This document shows positions 8,843 to 17,673 of a stretch of DNA of 39,721 nt, one piece after another; within the stretch, counting starts at the first letter, position 1, and each line of letters starts with the position of its first letter. Under the pieces are notes generated by a model. That model was not told the DNA's origin. It ran no database searches and saw only the letters and a program-made list of their open reading frames with translations. Source of the stretch: Cyclobacterium qasimii M12-11B (lineage in GTDB: Bacteria > Bacteroidota > Bacteroidia > Cytophagales > Cyclobacteriaceae); the NCBI RefSeq assembly GCF_000427295.1, contig NZ_ATNM01000072.1, positions 1 to 39,721 of the forward strand. Direction: 5' to 3'. The position numbers and the translations under genes were made by a program.

Positions 8843-10063
8843 ATGAGGTTTTTTCTTATTATATGCTTTTGTATCGCTTGCAATTTGCAGGCAATTGGCC
8901 AGGAATATGACATTCTCATAAGAGGGGCTTACCTAATTGATGCTAAAAATGAAATCCGTGACACCATGGATGTTGCTGTATCAGATGGGAAAATAGCGGC
9001 TGTTTCTAAAAACATCCCTGTTAATCAGGCGAAGAAGGTAATCGATGCTTCCGGACTGATTCTTAGTCCTGGTTTGATCGATCCCCACACACATGTATTT
9101 GTAGGTAGCAAAAGCAAAACTTTTGCTGATGGATTTAACAGTGTATCACCTGACGACTTCAGCTTTCGTTCCGGCATCACTACTGTGGTAGATGCAGGCA
9201 CCTCAGGTTGGAGAAATTTTGAGACGTTCAAAACAAATGTTATCGACGCCTCAAAAACGAGGGTTTTGGCGTTTCTAAATATCTCAGGGGTGGGAATGAG
9301 TGGTGACTCCACTCAAGAAGACCTATCAGACATGGATGCAGAAAAGGCATATCAAACCTTAAAGCAATATCCCGATATCCTGGTCGGGATTAAAATTGGG
9401 CATTATACTGGTTCCGAATGGCTTCCTTTTGACAATGCTTTGCAAGCTTCTGGAAAAGCTGGCAAACCGCTACTTGTAGAATGCCACTTACCGGAGTATT
9501 CTCTTGCGGATCAATTGAACAAAATGAGACCGGGAGACATTATCACCCACAGTTTTGAAGAAATAGACGAAAGGTTGCCTATCATAGATGAAGAAGGAAG
9601 ACTACACCCCTTTGTAAAACCGGCTTACGAAAGGGGAATTAATTTCGATGTTGGCCATGGCGGCGCTGGCTTTTGGTTTAGCCAAGCCATTCCAGCTTAC
9701 CAACAGGGTTTGGTTCCAAATTCATTTGGTACAGACCTCCACCGTTTCAGTATGAATAGCGGAATGAAGAACATGTTAAATGTCATGTCAAAATTCATCA
9801 ATATTGGGATGAGCACGGAAGAGGTAATAGAAAAAGCTTCCTGGAAAACTGCTCAGGCCATACATCGAACAGACTTGGGTCACCTGAGTGTAGGCGCTGT
9901 AGCTGATCTTACATTACTACAGTTACACAATGGTAATTTTGGTTTTATAGATGCAGGAAAAAAGAAAATTGAAGGTAAATATAAATTAGAAACAGAGCTG
10001 ACCATGAAAGACGGAAAGGTCGTATATGACCTTAATGGCTTGGCAGCAGACAAATACCACTAA
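8843..10063 (+). CDS. Exported amidohydrolase/deacetylase-family metallohydrolase (copy B)
   Basis: Paralogue of the preceding enzyme, aligning over its whole length. It keeps the same metal-site pattern: PGLIDPHTHVFVGS, VGIKIGHYTGS, VECHLPEYS, DIITHSFEE, GTDLHRFSMNSG. It has its own signal peptide (FFLIICFCIACNLQAIGQ). Tandem duplication followed by divergence would give two activities on related substrates or two successive steps (inference). The His-bearing strand differs between copies (GEHQP against ECHLPEY), so substrate pockets probably differ. The gap to the next gene is only 5 bp, indicating co-translation with the PLP enzyme. Confidence 0.85.
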   Translation: MRFFLIICFCIACNLQAIGQEYDILIRGAYLIDAKNEIRDTMDVAVSDGKIAAVSKNIPVNQAKKVIDASGLILSPGLIDPHTHVFVGSKSKTFADGFNSVSPDDFSFRSGITTVVDAGTSGWRNFETFKTNVIDASKTRVLAFLNISGVGMSGDSTQEDLSDMDAEKAYQTLKQYPDILVGIKIGHYTGSEWLPFDNALQASGKAGKPLLVECHLPEYSLADQLNKMRPGDIITHSFEEIDERLPIIDEEGRLHPFVKPAYERGINFDVGHGGAGFWFSQAIPAYQQGLVPNSFGTDLHRFSMNSGMKNMLNVMSKFINIGMSTEEVIEKASWKTAQAIHRTDLGHLSVGAVADLTLLQLHNGNFGFIDAGKKKIEGKYKLETELTMKDGKVVYDLNGLAADKYH

Positions 10064-10068
10064 AAATT

Positions 10069-11688
10069 ATGGATAGAAGAGAAATGTTAAAAAACCTGGC
10101 CATCCTTCCTGTTGGAGGAAGCCTTATGAGCATGTCGCCACTTATGGCTTCGCCGGATAAAAATGTTGCCAAGGGACCACTTGCCCTTGATGAAGATATT
10201 TATAAATCAATTGGAGTCGTTCCAATTATCAACTGTAGGGGTACATTCACCATTATAGGTGGGTCCATTGAAAGACCTGAGGTACATGCAGCAATGGCTG
10301 CCGCTTCTAAAAACTTCGTACAATACGATGAATTGGCATTTGCCATTGGAGAAAGGCTTTCTGAAATCACCAAAGCTGAATTTGGTATTGTCACAGCTGG
10401 TTGTGCTGCAGCTATGAAGCATGGTACTGCTGCCTGTGTTACAGGAGGTAATCCTGAAAAATTACTCAGAATTCCTGACTTATCCGGACTGGATAAAACG
10501 GAAGTAATCATCCCAAGGCATTCCAGGAATGTTTATGACCATGCGGTTAGAAATATCGGGATTACGGTGGTAGAAGTTGACAGTATGGAAGAGTTGGAAA
10601 AAGCCATCAATCCTAAAACTGCCATGATCTATTTGCTAGCAAATAGAAGTTCTTCAACCGGACAACCTATGTCGGTAGAGGCCATTGCTAAAGTAGCAAA
10701 AAAACAAAGCATACCTATTATGGTAGATGCTGCAGCTGAAAACCTTAGTATTCCTGTAGTTCATTTTGAGCGTGGAGCAGATATGGTAGCTTACAGTGGT
10801 GGAAAAGCAATGTGCGGCCCTCAATGTGCTGGCCTTTTATTAGGTAGAAAAGACCTGATGCTTTCTGCATGGCAGGCAAGCTCTCCACATCACGGACCAG
10901 GAAGAGACAATAAAGTAGGGAAAGAGGAAATGCTGGGAATGCTCGCAGCAGTAGAAGCCTGGACTACCAGAGACCATGAGAAAGAATGGGACCGATGGAT
11001 GGAATGGCTAAACCTTATCGCAGAGAAAGCCACTAAAATAAAAGGGGTAACTCACGAAATAACCCTTCCTGATGGACTTAACAATAGGGCTCCGGGCTTG
11101 ATCGTAAGTTGGGATCCAACACAATTGAATATTACAGGCGAAGAAGTTGCTGAGCTATTCGGCCGTTCTGAACCAAGAATTGCAATTGGAAGCGGTGGCA
11201 AAGATGGATTAACTTCAATCAATGTTACGCCTAGCCAAATGCAGGATGGAGAAGCAAAAGTAGTGGCTAAACGACTACATGATACTTTATCTAAAAAGAG
11301 ATCTACTCCTGACACATCTATGGCTGCAGCCGCTTCAGACATTTCTGGAAGGTGGAACGTAGAAATGACTTTCTTTAGCAGCAAAAGCACACATCATATG
11401 ATGCTTGAGCAAGATGGCAACTGGCTAAACGGAACGCATCAAAGTGATTTTGCAGAGCAGGATTTATATGGTACAATCGAAGGAGACACAATAAAAATCA
11501 GAAGTCATTTCAAAAAACCTGGTGATTCTGTTGTTTACATGTTTACCGGTAAGTTAAAAAATGGCCAAATATCAGGCGAGGTATTTATGGGTGAATATTT
11601 AACTGCCCAGTTTACTGCCAAAAAATGGGAAAGCAAACAGCGGAAACAAAAAATCTCCGTACCAGGTGGACCTCCATTGGCAACTTGA
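10069..11688 (+). CDS. SelA/DgaE-like PLP-dependent enzyme with Tat-like signal and C-terminal beta domain
   Basis: Fold-type I PLP enzyme related to L-seryl-tRNA(Sec) selenium transferase and D-glucosaminate-6-phosphate ammonia-lyase (DgaE), a family that eliminates ammonia from amino acids or amino sugars. Visible residues: Asp220 in IMVDAAAE, and the likely Schiff-base Lys246 in YSGGKAMCGPQCAG. No selenocysteine machinery is adjacent, so a lyase or aminotransferase-like role is more likely than Sec synthesis. The start MDRREMLKNLAIL followed by a hydrophobic stretch resembles a twin-arginine (Tat) signal, consistent with export of a folded, cofactor-loaded enzyme. After about residue 425 comes an extra 100-aa beta-rich domain (SGRWNVEMTFFS...) not found in SelA. 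It is the third gene of the amidohydrolase operon. Confidence 0.8.
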   Translation: MDRREMLKNLAILPVGGSLMSMSPLMASPDKNVAKGPLALDEDIYKSIGVVPIINCRGTFTIIGGSIERPEVHAAMAAASKNFVQYDELAFAIGERLSEITKAEFGIVTAGCAAAMKHGTAACVTGGNPEKLLRIPDLSGLDKTEVIIPRHSRNVYDHAVRNIGITVVEVDSMEELEKAINPKTAMIYLLANRSSSTGQPMSVEAIAKVAKKQSIPIMVDAAAENLSIPVVHFERGADMVAYSGGKAMCGPQCAGLLLGRKDLMLSAWQASSPHHGPGRDNKVGKEEMLGMLAAVEAWTTRDHEKEWDRWMEWLNLIAEKATKIKGVTHEITLPDGLNNRAPGLIVSWDPTQLNITGEEVAELFGRSEPRIAIGSGGKDGLTSINVTPSQMQDGEAKVVAKRLHDTLSKKRSTPDTSMAAAASDISGRWNVEMTFFSSKSTHHMMLEQDGNWLNGTHQSDFAEQDLYGTIEGDTIKIRSHFKKPGDSVVYMFTGKLKNGQISGEVFMGEYLTAQFTAKKWESKQRKQKISVPGGPPLAT

Positions 11689-11747
11689 TCCGTTACTTTG
11701 AATAGTAACACATTACCAAAAGATTAAATTAAAAAATAAATCATACA

Positions 11748-12329
11748 ATGAGAAAAATTGCATTATTACTGTTGATTCCTTTCTTATGTTTAGCAGGATG
11801 TGGTGGACCGCCATCCTCCAAGCCTTCAGATAAAAAAGCGAGTGCTGCGGAGCAGAGCACCGATGGTGTAGATGCCGAACAGAGGATCAAAGATTTGGGC
11901 ATCGAACTTATTACGCCTAAACCACCTACAGCCAATTACCTTAAAGCCAAAACCTTAGGCAATGTAGTCTACTTGGCAGGTACTGGACCTGACAGACCTG
12001 ACGGTTCTCAGGTAACAGGTAAATTAGGAAGTGAAATAAGCCTGGAAGAAGGAATAGCTGCTGCCCGCTTTGCAGGCATATCGCTACTGTCCTCTTTGAA
12101 AGCTGAAATAGGTGACCTGAACAGAGTGAAAAACATCGTTCGTGCCAAAGGCATGGTCAATGCAGATCCTACTTTTACCCAACATTCACAAGTCATCAAT
12201 GGCTTTTCTGATTTGATGGTTGAAGTCTTTGGAGAAAAAGGGAAGCATGCCCGAGCTGCAATTGGAATGGGTTCCTTGCCTTCCAATATCTCTGTTGAAA
12301 TAGAGATGATTGTAGAACTTTATGACTAA
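11748..12329 (+). CDS. RidA-family (YjgF/UK114) lipoprotein
   Basis: A RidA domain carried on a lipoprotein. RidA proteins hydrolyse reactive enamines/imines such as 2-aminoacrylate released by PLP enzymes. The first 18 residues end in the lipobox LAGC, followed by a Ser/Pro/Lys linker to about residue 45. The RidA domain keeps the arginine of ARAAIGM and the ending LPSNISVEIEMIVEL. Cytosolic RidA is about 130 aa; the extra length here is signal plus linker. Placing an imine hydrolase outside the cytoplasm right behind an exported PLP enzyme suggests it clears that enzyme's imine product (inference). Last gene of the operon; a strong terminator follows. Confidence 0.85.
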   Translation: MRKIALLLLIPFLCLAGCGGPPSSKPSDKKASAAEQSTDGVDAEQRIKDLGIELITPKPPTANYLKAKTLGNVVYLAGTGPDRPDGSQVTGKLGSEISLEEGIAAARFAGISLLSSLKAEIGDLNRVKNIVRAKGMVNADPTFTQHSQVINGFSDLMVEVFGEKGKHARAAIGMGSLPSNISVEIEMIVELYD

Positions 12330-12375
12330 TATAAAAGTGGTTAAATGGATTTTAGCCCGATAATTGCTTAAGAAA

Positions 12376-12409
12376 ATGGGGATGGTGAAAACCATCCCCA
12401 TTTTTATTT
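12376..12409 (+). terminator. Rho-independent terminator after the RidA gene
   Basis: ATGGGGATGGT (12376-12386), loop GAAA, ACCATCCCCAT (12391-12401): an 11-bp perfect GC-rich stem with a stable tetraloop, then TTTTTATTT. It ends the amidohydrolase-SelA-RidA operon. Confidence 0.9.
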
Positions 12410-12442
12410 GTTAGAACATAAACCCAACAAAAAATAGTTTTC

Positions 12443-13628
12443 ATGACAGGGAGATTCACGCAAGCAGCATCCACTAATACAGTACTTTTAGACAGATTCA
12501 AATCCTGTCGCCTGCAAACAGAAAAAATATGTGCTCCACTCGAAGTGGAAGATTATGTTCCACAACCAATACCGGAGGTTTCGCCCCCAAAGTGGCACCT
12601 TGCCCATAGTACCTGGTTTTTCGAACAGTTTTTACTTGTTCCTTTCAACAGCGACTATAAGGTATATGATCAAGATTTTGCCTACTTGTTCAATAGCTAT
12701 TATAACAATGCGGGCGACAGGGTCTTGCGCCCCAATAGAGGGTTAATGAGCAGACCGCCTGTGATTGAAGTGATGGCTTACCGAAATTACGTTACCAATG
12801 CCGTATTGGAACTTCTGGAAAAAGAAGAACGCAACAGTCAAATTTCGGAAATTGTTGAACTAGGCATCAACCACGAACAACAACATCAGGAACTCCTGGT
12901 GTATGACATAAAATACATTCTTGGAAACCAACCTACATTTCCAAAGTATGGAGATTCCTTTGGCACCAAAGCTGAAAAAACGATAGAGGAATGGCTTGAA
13001 GTTTCCGAAGGGATAAAACAAATTGGCTTTGCTGGCGATGGTTTCTCCTATGACAATGAACTAGGGAAACACCGTGTTTTTCTAGAACCCTATAGTATTT
13101 CAAAAAAACCTTGTGACCAATGCTGAGTACATTCAGTTCATTGAATCCGGAGGCTATACCAATTTTAACTTGTGGCATTCTGATGGCTGGGAATTTATCA
13201 ATAATAACGACATAAAGGCACCGCTGTATTGGTACAAAATTGAAGGTAAATGGCATCATTACACCTTCAATGGCTTGCAAGCGGTGAATGAAAATTTACC
13301 AGTTCAACATGTCAGTTATTACGAGGCTTTTGCTTTTGCGGAATGGAAAGGAATGAGATTACCTACCGAATTTGAATGGGAGGTAGCAGCCGATCAGTTT
13401 AGCTGGGGTCAATTGTGGGAGTGGACTTCAAGTGCCTACTTACCTTACCCAGGTTTTCAAAAAGCCCCCGGTGCATTGGGAGAGTACAATGGTAAATTCA
13501 TGGTCAACCAACAGGTGCTCAGAGGTGCATCTGTAGCCACAGCTTGTAACCATAGTAGGAAAACTTACCGTAATTTCTTTGCCCCTCCCTCCCAATGGAT
13601 TTTTTCAGGAATCAGACTTGCTAAATAA
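12443..13628 (+). CDS. egtB: Ergothioneine biosynthesis protein EgtB (frameshifted)
   Basis: Non-haem iron sulfoxide synthase joining a thiol donor to hercynine. The N-terminal DinB-like domain carries the metal motif LGINHEQQHQELLVYD. The C-terminal formylglycine-generating-enzyme-like domain shows VSYYEAFAFAEWKGMRLPTEFEWE, GQLWEWTSSAYLPYPGF and VLRGASVATACNHSRKTYRNFF. The frame breaks at the A7 run 13102-13108. Dropping one A turns SKKPCDQC-stop into SKNLVTNAEYIQFIESGGY, typical of EgtB, and restores about 394 aa. A 1-base consensus insertion is the simplest explanation. egtD follows after 2 bp. The terminator 40 bp upstream isolates the operon from the RidA gene. Confidence 0.88.
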
Positions 13629-13630
13629 AT

Positions 13631-14563
13631 ATGACAAACACAAACTTCGAGAAAGACATTCTTAAAGGTCTTAAATCAGAACCCAAACAACTTTCCTCCA
13701 AGTATTTTTACGATGAAAAGGGGTCTGAAATATTTCAGGAAATCATGCAGATGGATAGTTATTATCTGCCAGGCTGTGAAACCGAAATTTTAACCAAAAA
13801 GAGCCAAGAGATAATCGCTCTACTTCCGAACACTACTTATGATGTAGTAGAACTTGGGGCAGGAGACGGTACTAAAACGGCCATATTTCTGGACGCATTA
13901 TTAAAATCAGAGAAAAAAATAAATTATTTGCCTCTGGATATTTCACCAGAAATTCTTGAGGTTAACAAAAAGTTTTTAATAGAAAAATTTCCAGACTTAA
14001 ACGTATTGCCTATTGCAGGTGATTACTTTGAAACACTGGAAAAAATCAAGCCTCGGAAAAACCCTAAAATTGTGCTTTTCCTGGGTAGCAATATTGGTAA
14101 TTTTGAAGGTGAAAAGGCCGTAGCATTTCTACAATTTGTTCGTCAATATTTAGGTGAAGGCGATTTATTTTTGCTAGGTGCAGATTTAAAAAAACATCCG
14201 CATACCATTTTAATGGCTTATGACGACCCTGAAGGAATAACAAAAAGGTTCAACTTGAACCTCCTTCACCGCATCAACAAAGAATTAAAGGGAAGTTTTG
14301 TTTTAGAAAATTTTGATCACTTTGCAAGTTACGATCCTCTAAGTGGTACCACCAAAAGCTTCCTTATTAGTAAGGTAAAACAAAATGCCCAAGTGGCTGG
14401 GCAAACCATTGCCTTTGAAAGAGACGAACCTGTGCACATGGAGATCTCCCAAAAATACAATATCACTGACTTGGTTCAATTGAGGGAAAATGCAGGGTTT
14501 AAAACTGATCATCATTTCACCGATAGCCAAAGGTATTTTAGCATAAGTCTTTTTGCCTATTAA
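13631..14563 (+). CDS. egtD: L-histidine N-alpha-methyltransferase EgtD
   Basis: SAM-dependent enzyme that trimethylates histidine to hercynine, the first step of ergothioneine synthesis. The start region (LSSKYFYDEKGSEIFQEIM...YYLPGCETEIL) and SAM motif VVELGAGDGTKT are family hallmarks, followed by FLGSNIGNF and a C-terminal EPVHMEISQKYN. 310 aa is normal for the family. It is placed 2 bp after egtB, so the two are almost surely co-translated. The other genes of the mycobacterial pathway (egtA, egtC, egtE) are absent here, as in many bacteria with the short EgtB/EgtD route, where the final C-S lyase may lie elsewhere. Confidence 0.93.
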   Translation: MTNTNFEKDILKGLKSEPKQLSSKYFYDEKGSEIFQEIMQMDSYYLPGCETEILTKKSQEIIALLPNTTYDVVELGAGDGTKTAIFLDALLKSEKKINYLPLDISPEILEVNKKFLIEKFPDLNVLPIAGDYFETLEKIKPRKNPKIVLFLGSNIGNFEGEKAVAFLQFVRQYLGEGDLFLLGADLKKHPHTILMAYDDPEGITKRFNLNLLHRINKELKGSFVLENFDHFASYDPLSGTTKSFLISKVKQNAQVAGQTIAFERDEPVHMEISQKYNITDLVQLRENAGFKTDHHFTDSQRYFSISLFAY

Positions 14564-14614
14564 ATAGGCAGTCCATTGGTTCCTTTTGACTGAAATAAGG
14601 TGAAAAAGAGAGAT

Positions 14615-14655
14615 AATCCCAGACGGTGCGCATGGCCCACTTTCTGGGATTTTTT
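14615..14655 (+). terminator. Rho-independent terminator after egtD
   Basis: AATCCCAGA (14615-14623) pairs with TCTGGGATT (14643-14651), with a 19-nt loop and a run of T (TTTTTTC) at its end. It closes the egtBD operon. Confidence 0.8.
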
Positions 14656-14700
14656 CATTAATAATATGCCTCTTTAACAGGAACCAATCTCAAGATCAAT

Positions 14701-14708
14701 TATATTTG
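14701..14708 (+). promoter_or_regulatory. Candidate -7 box for phnW
   Basis: TATATTTG fits the Bacteroidota TAnnTTTG -7 consensus and lies 30 bp before the phnW ATG, downstream of the egtD terminator. The -33 element is not clear. Confidence 0.4.
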
Positions 14709-14738
14709 ATTGAAGAAACCACCGAAATTTACTTTTAA

Positions 14739-15836
14739 ATGATACCTGAAAATCCTTATTTGCTGCTTACCCCAGGCCCCTTGAGCACTAGTAAAACGGT
14801 TAGGGAAGCCATGAACCGTGACTGGTGTACCTGGGATGAAGACTACAAAACAATCGTACAAAATATCCGAAGCTCTTTACTCGACTTAAGTAATGGTGGA
14901 GATCCTTACACTACCGTTTTGATGCAGGGAAGTGGCACTTTTTCAGTTGAAGCTGTCCTGTGGACTTGTTTGAAGCCAAAAGACAAAATTTTGGTGATTT
15001 CAAATGGTGCTTATGGCAAGAGAATGGCTAAGATTGTTTCCTTGATGGGCATTGGTTTGGAGGTTTTGGAAATGGAAGAGCACTTACAACCTGATCCTGA
15101 AAAAGTTAAGGAATTGCTAAAGCAAAATCCGGACATTAGCCATATTGGGATGGTTCACAGTGAGACCACCACAGGGATGCTAAATGATTATGCGTCAATT
15201 GCCTTGCTGGCGGAGCAATACAACAAGTGTTTTATTCTGGATGCCATGAGCAGTTTTGGAGGAATACCGCTTGACATCAAGTCTCCTAAAATTGATTTTC
15301 TGATCAGCAGTGCCAATAAATGCATTCAAGGCGTGCCTGGTTTCGGTTTCATTATTGCCCGAAAAGAAGTGCTTCAAGCATGCAAAGGCAATTCAAAAAG
15401 CCATTCCCTGGATCTTTACGACCAATGGGAAGCCATGGAAAATGACCCTGGAAAATGGCGTTTTACCTCCCCTACCCATACGGTAAGGGCATTCTTACAG
15501 GCACTGGAAGAGTTGAAAGAAGAAGGTGGTATTTCCGCTAGGTACAAAAGGTATGTCAGTAATCACCAGACCTTGGTAAAGGGAATGAAGCAGTTGGGAA
15601 TAGAAGCCTTTCTTGCAGAAGAAAATCAGTCTCCTATTATCACCGCCTTCCATGAGCCTTCAAGCCCTGACTTTTCTTTCAACAAATTGTATCATTTGCT
15701 TAAAGAAGAAGGCTTTGTAATTTACCCAGGCAAAGTGTCTAAAGCAGCAACTTTTAGAATTGGGCATATTGGGCATGTCTTTCCTGAGGACATACAGAGG
15801 CTAATCATTGCTTTCAAAAAAATTAAATTTTGGTAA
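14739..15836 (+). CDS. phnW: 2-aminoethylphosphonate--pyruvate transaminase
   Basis: PLP aminotransferase converting 2-aminoethylphosphonate plus pyruvate to phosphonoacetaldehyde plus alanine. Strong family features: LLLTPGPLSTSKTVREAM near the start, DWCTWDEDY, MQGSGTFSVEAV, VHSETTTGMLND, LDAMSSFGGIP, and the PLP lysine K194 in SSANKCIQGVPGFGF. The length (365 aa) is standard. No phosphonatase (phnX), phnY/phnA or phosphonate transporter is adjacent. The same enzyme can run in reverse in biosynthesis of aminoethylphosphonate headgroups, so direction cannot be decided here. It has its own candidate promoter and is bounded upstream by the egtD terminator. Confidence 0.9.
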   Translation: MIPENPYLLLTPGPLSTSKTVREAMNRDWCTWDEDYKTIVQNIRSSLLDLSNGGDPYTTVLMQGSGTFSVEAVLWTCLKPKDKILVISNGAYGKRMAKIVSLMGIGLEVLEMEEHLQPDPEKVKELLKQNPDISHIGMVHSETTTGMLNDYASIALLAEQYNKCFILDAMSSFGGIPLDIKSPKIDFLISSANKCIQGVPGFGFIIARKEVLQACKGNSKSHSLDLYDQWEAMENDPGKWRFTSPTHTVRAFLQALEELKEEGGISARYKRYVSNHQTLVKGMKQLGIEAFLAEENQSPIITAFHEPSSPDFSFNKLYHLLKEEGFVIYPGKVSKAATFRIGHIGHVFPEDIQRLIIAFKKIKFW

Positions 15837-15974
15837 TTACCCCCGAAATATGGAATAGACCTTCTATTACGTGATCAAATCACGAGGACCCCTATTGCGT
15901 AATTCTATCTAACACTTTAGCCTCTACTGTTAAAAAATTAATCCTATTAAAATAAGATTCAATGTTTCAATTTC

Positions 15975-16024
15975 ATCAGCCCAGAATGGGCGTAATATCT
16001 CAGCCACGGGTGCAGCCCGTGGTT
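15975..16024. repeat. Short-hairpin cluster repeat, copy 1
   Basis: GCCCagaatGGGC is followed by CCACGGGtgcaGCCCGTGG, a strong 7-bp stem. The second hairpin recurs almost exactly at 20339-20357. These look like a dispersed palindromic family. No coding role. Confidence 0.55.
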
Positions 16025-16151
16025 CAATGAATGTATACTAAATGATTTTGGCGGTATTGTTGCCTTTTTTTGCAACAATGCTGACAAAATCTCTATAGTT
16101 CGCTTGATTAAATTACATTCTTCCATTCCTCGAATCCTGTTTAACCATAAA

Positions 16152-16199
16152 AAAACCTCTGGACTGCTGCATTATTAAATGCAGCAGTCCAGAGGTTTT
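16152..16199 (-). terminator. Bidirectional terminator hairpin after the sialate O-acetylesterase gene
   Basis: Perfect 21-bp arms at 16152-16172 and 16179-16199 with a 6-nt loop. On the minus strand the stem ends in an uninterrupted T-run, 17 bp past the esterase stop. It may also stop phnW transcription from the other side. Confidence 0.88.
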
Positions 16200-16215
16200 G
16201 TTTTATTAAGCTAGC

Positions 16216-17673
16216 TTATTTTTTACCATAAGTAATGCCATTCCAATCATCCGTTCTGAATGGATTAGCAGGGAGCCCTTCTTTATTGTATACATTCACA
16301 TCATCAGGATTGTCCGCCCAACCGTATCTTACTGCTACCGGATTTTTGATGTCTCCAGTCTCTAAAACGACTTGATCGCCGTCTTGCTGTCCTGATACCC
16401 AATGGAATTTCTTGTCTGAACCTGCCACTGCAAATCCTTTGACATAACCATATTTATCATTCACCACTAAACCTGAGCCGATATGATCAAAGCTTATACG
16501 GATTTGGTTTCCCTGGATCTCCATAGACTTATAGGTAGGTCCACTGTAAACCACATCCATATCGTAAGCGATTTTCTTGGCTCCTTTTGCAAGACGTTCT
16601 CCTACTGTCCATTTGTCTCTAGGGTGAATATCTCCCGCTTCACCTTTATCGATGATCACCGCCTGTGCAGTATTGGGAAGAGACAAGGTCATGGTTTGTG
16701 CCTCTCTTAACTCTGCCCAGTCACTGTCCTCAGGATCAGCTTTTGGTTGTTTGAAATTGGCCAATTGTACCCAAAGAAATGGGAAATCTCCCTGACCCCA
16801 TTGGGCTCTCCAGTCTTCAATCATTAAAGGGAAAATCTCCCTGTATTGGTAAGCCCTAGAGGCATTAGATTCACCCTGATACCAAAGTGCACCTTTGATC
16901 CCAAATGGGATTATAGGTTCAAGCATTCCATAAAACAAGCTGGTTGGCCAGCTGTTTGGACTCTTTTGTTTTAGGTCTGGATCAGAAAAATCCTTAGGCC
17001 CTTCAGTCTGGTTTGTGGTGACTCTTTCTTTGAAATCAGCATGCGTCAACAAAGCATCTGCACTTGTCCATGCTTCTGAAAGTGTACCTCCCCAGTTGAT
17101 GTCCAGGAGTCCTATGGCTACATCCATGTCTGACTCAATTCTTCTGGCAAAATAATAACCAATGGCTGAAAAATTGGCCACCGTCTCAGGAGAACAAATA
17201 GACCACTTCGCTTCAGGAACTTCTTCTATCTCTTCTAAACTTAGGTTTCTGCCAACTTCAAAAAGTCGGATATTGGGATGGTTTGCGGCTTTGACACTGT
17301 CTTCACCACTAATTGTCTTTATCAATGGCCACTCCATATTGGATTGGCCACCAAGCAACCAAACATCACCCATCATAACATTTTCCAAAACTTTGGAATC
17401 TTTTTTGGTATTGATGGAAAGAATATAAGGACCTCCTTTAGGGAAAGCATCCATTTTCAGCATCCACTGTCCTTCTTTATCTGCTTTTACACGGTATTTT
17501 TTACCTTGAAAGGTCACATTGACCCACTGTTTTGGGTCTGCTTTACCCCATACAGGTATTTCCTGGCCTCGCTGTAATACCATATGGTCAGCAAAAACCT
17601 TAGGCAATTCTAACGCTGCCTTTACCTGAAAGAGGATCAGGAACAATGCAGCAAATAATACTATTCTTTTCAT
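16216..17673 (-). CDS. Sialate O-acetylesterase family protein (SGNH hydrolase)
   Basis: Secreted serine esterase predicted to remove acetyl groups from sialic acids or other acetylated glycans. Signal peptide MKRIVLFAALFLILFQVKA. SGNH-type motifs: WLLGGQSNMEWPL with nucleophile Ser111, INWGGTLSEAW, GALWYQGESNA, and the catalytic Asp/His block DKGEAGDIHPRDKWTVGERLA. 485 aa is normal. It stands alone with a strong terminator behind it. Without neighbouring sialidase or lyase genes the natural substrate could equally be acetylated plant or algal glycans. Confidence 0.88.
   Translation of the reverse strand: MKRIVLFAALFLILFQVKAALELPKVFADHMVLQRGQEIPVWGKADPKQWVNVTFQGKKYRVKADKEGQWMLKMDAFPKGGPYILSINTKKDSKVLENVMMGDVWLLGGQSNMEWPLIKTISGEDSVKAANHPNIRLFEVGRNLSLEEIEEVPEAKWSICSPETVANFSAIGYYFARRIESDMDVAIGLLDINWGGTLSEAWTSADALLTHADFKERVTTNQTEGPKDFSDPDLKQKSPNSWPTSLFYGMLEPIIPFGIKGALWYQGESNASRAYQYREIFPLMIEDWRAQWGQGDFPFLWVQLANFKQPKADPEDSDWAELREAQTMTLSLPNTAQAVIIDKGEAGDIHPRDKWTVGERLAKGAKKIAYDMDVVYSGPTYKSMEIQGNQIRISFDHIGSGLVVNDKYGYVKGFAVAGSDKKFHWVSGQQDGDQVVLETGDIKNPVAVRYGWADNPDDVNVYNKEGLPANPFRTDDWNGITYGKK

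Larger units (their letters stand above)
15837..16215. other. Intergenic region with palindromic repeats and a terminator
   Basis: A 379-bp convergent gap between phnW (+) and the sialate esterase (-). It contains CGTGATcaaATCACG near 15870, the hairpin cluster at 15975-16024 and the terminator at 16152-16199. No gene is visible. Confidence 0.6.

Noticed and set aside
10069-11688. True SelA (selenocysteine synthase)
   Set aside because: Tat-like signal, extra C-terminal domain, no selB, selD or tRNA-Sec in the window, and a catabolic-looking operon.
12443-13628. Two separate genes (DinB-like and FGE-sulfatase-like)
   Set aside because: Fixing one base in the A7 run at 13102-13108 gives a single normal EgtB; the overlap position falls inside a continuous family motif.
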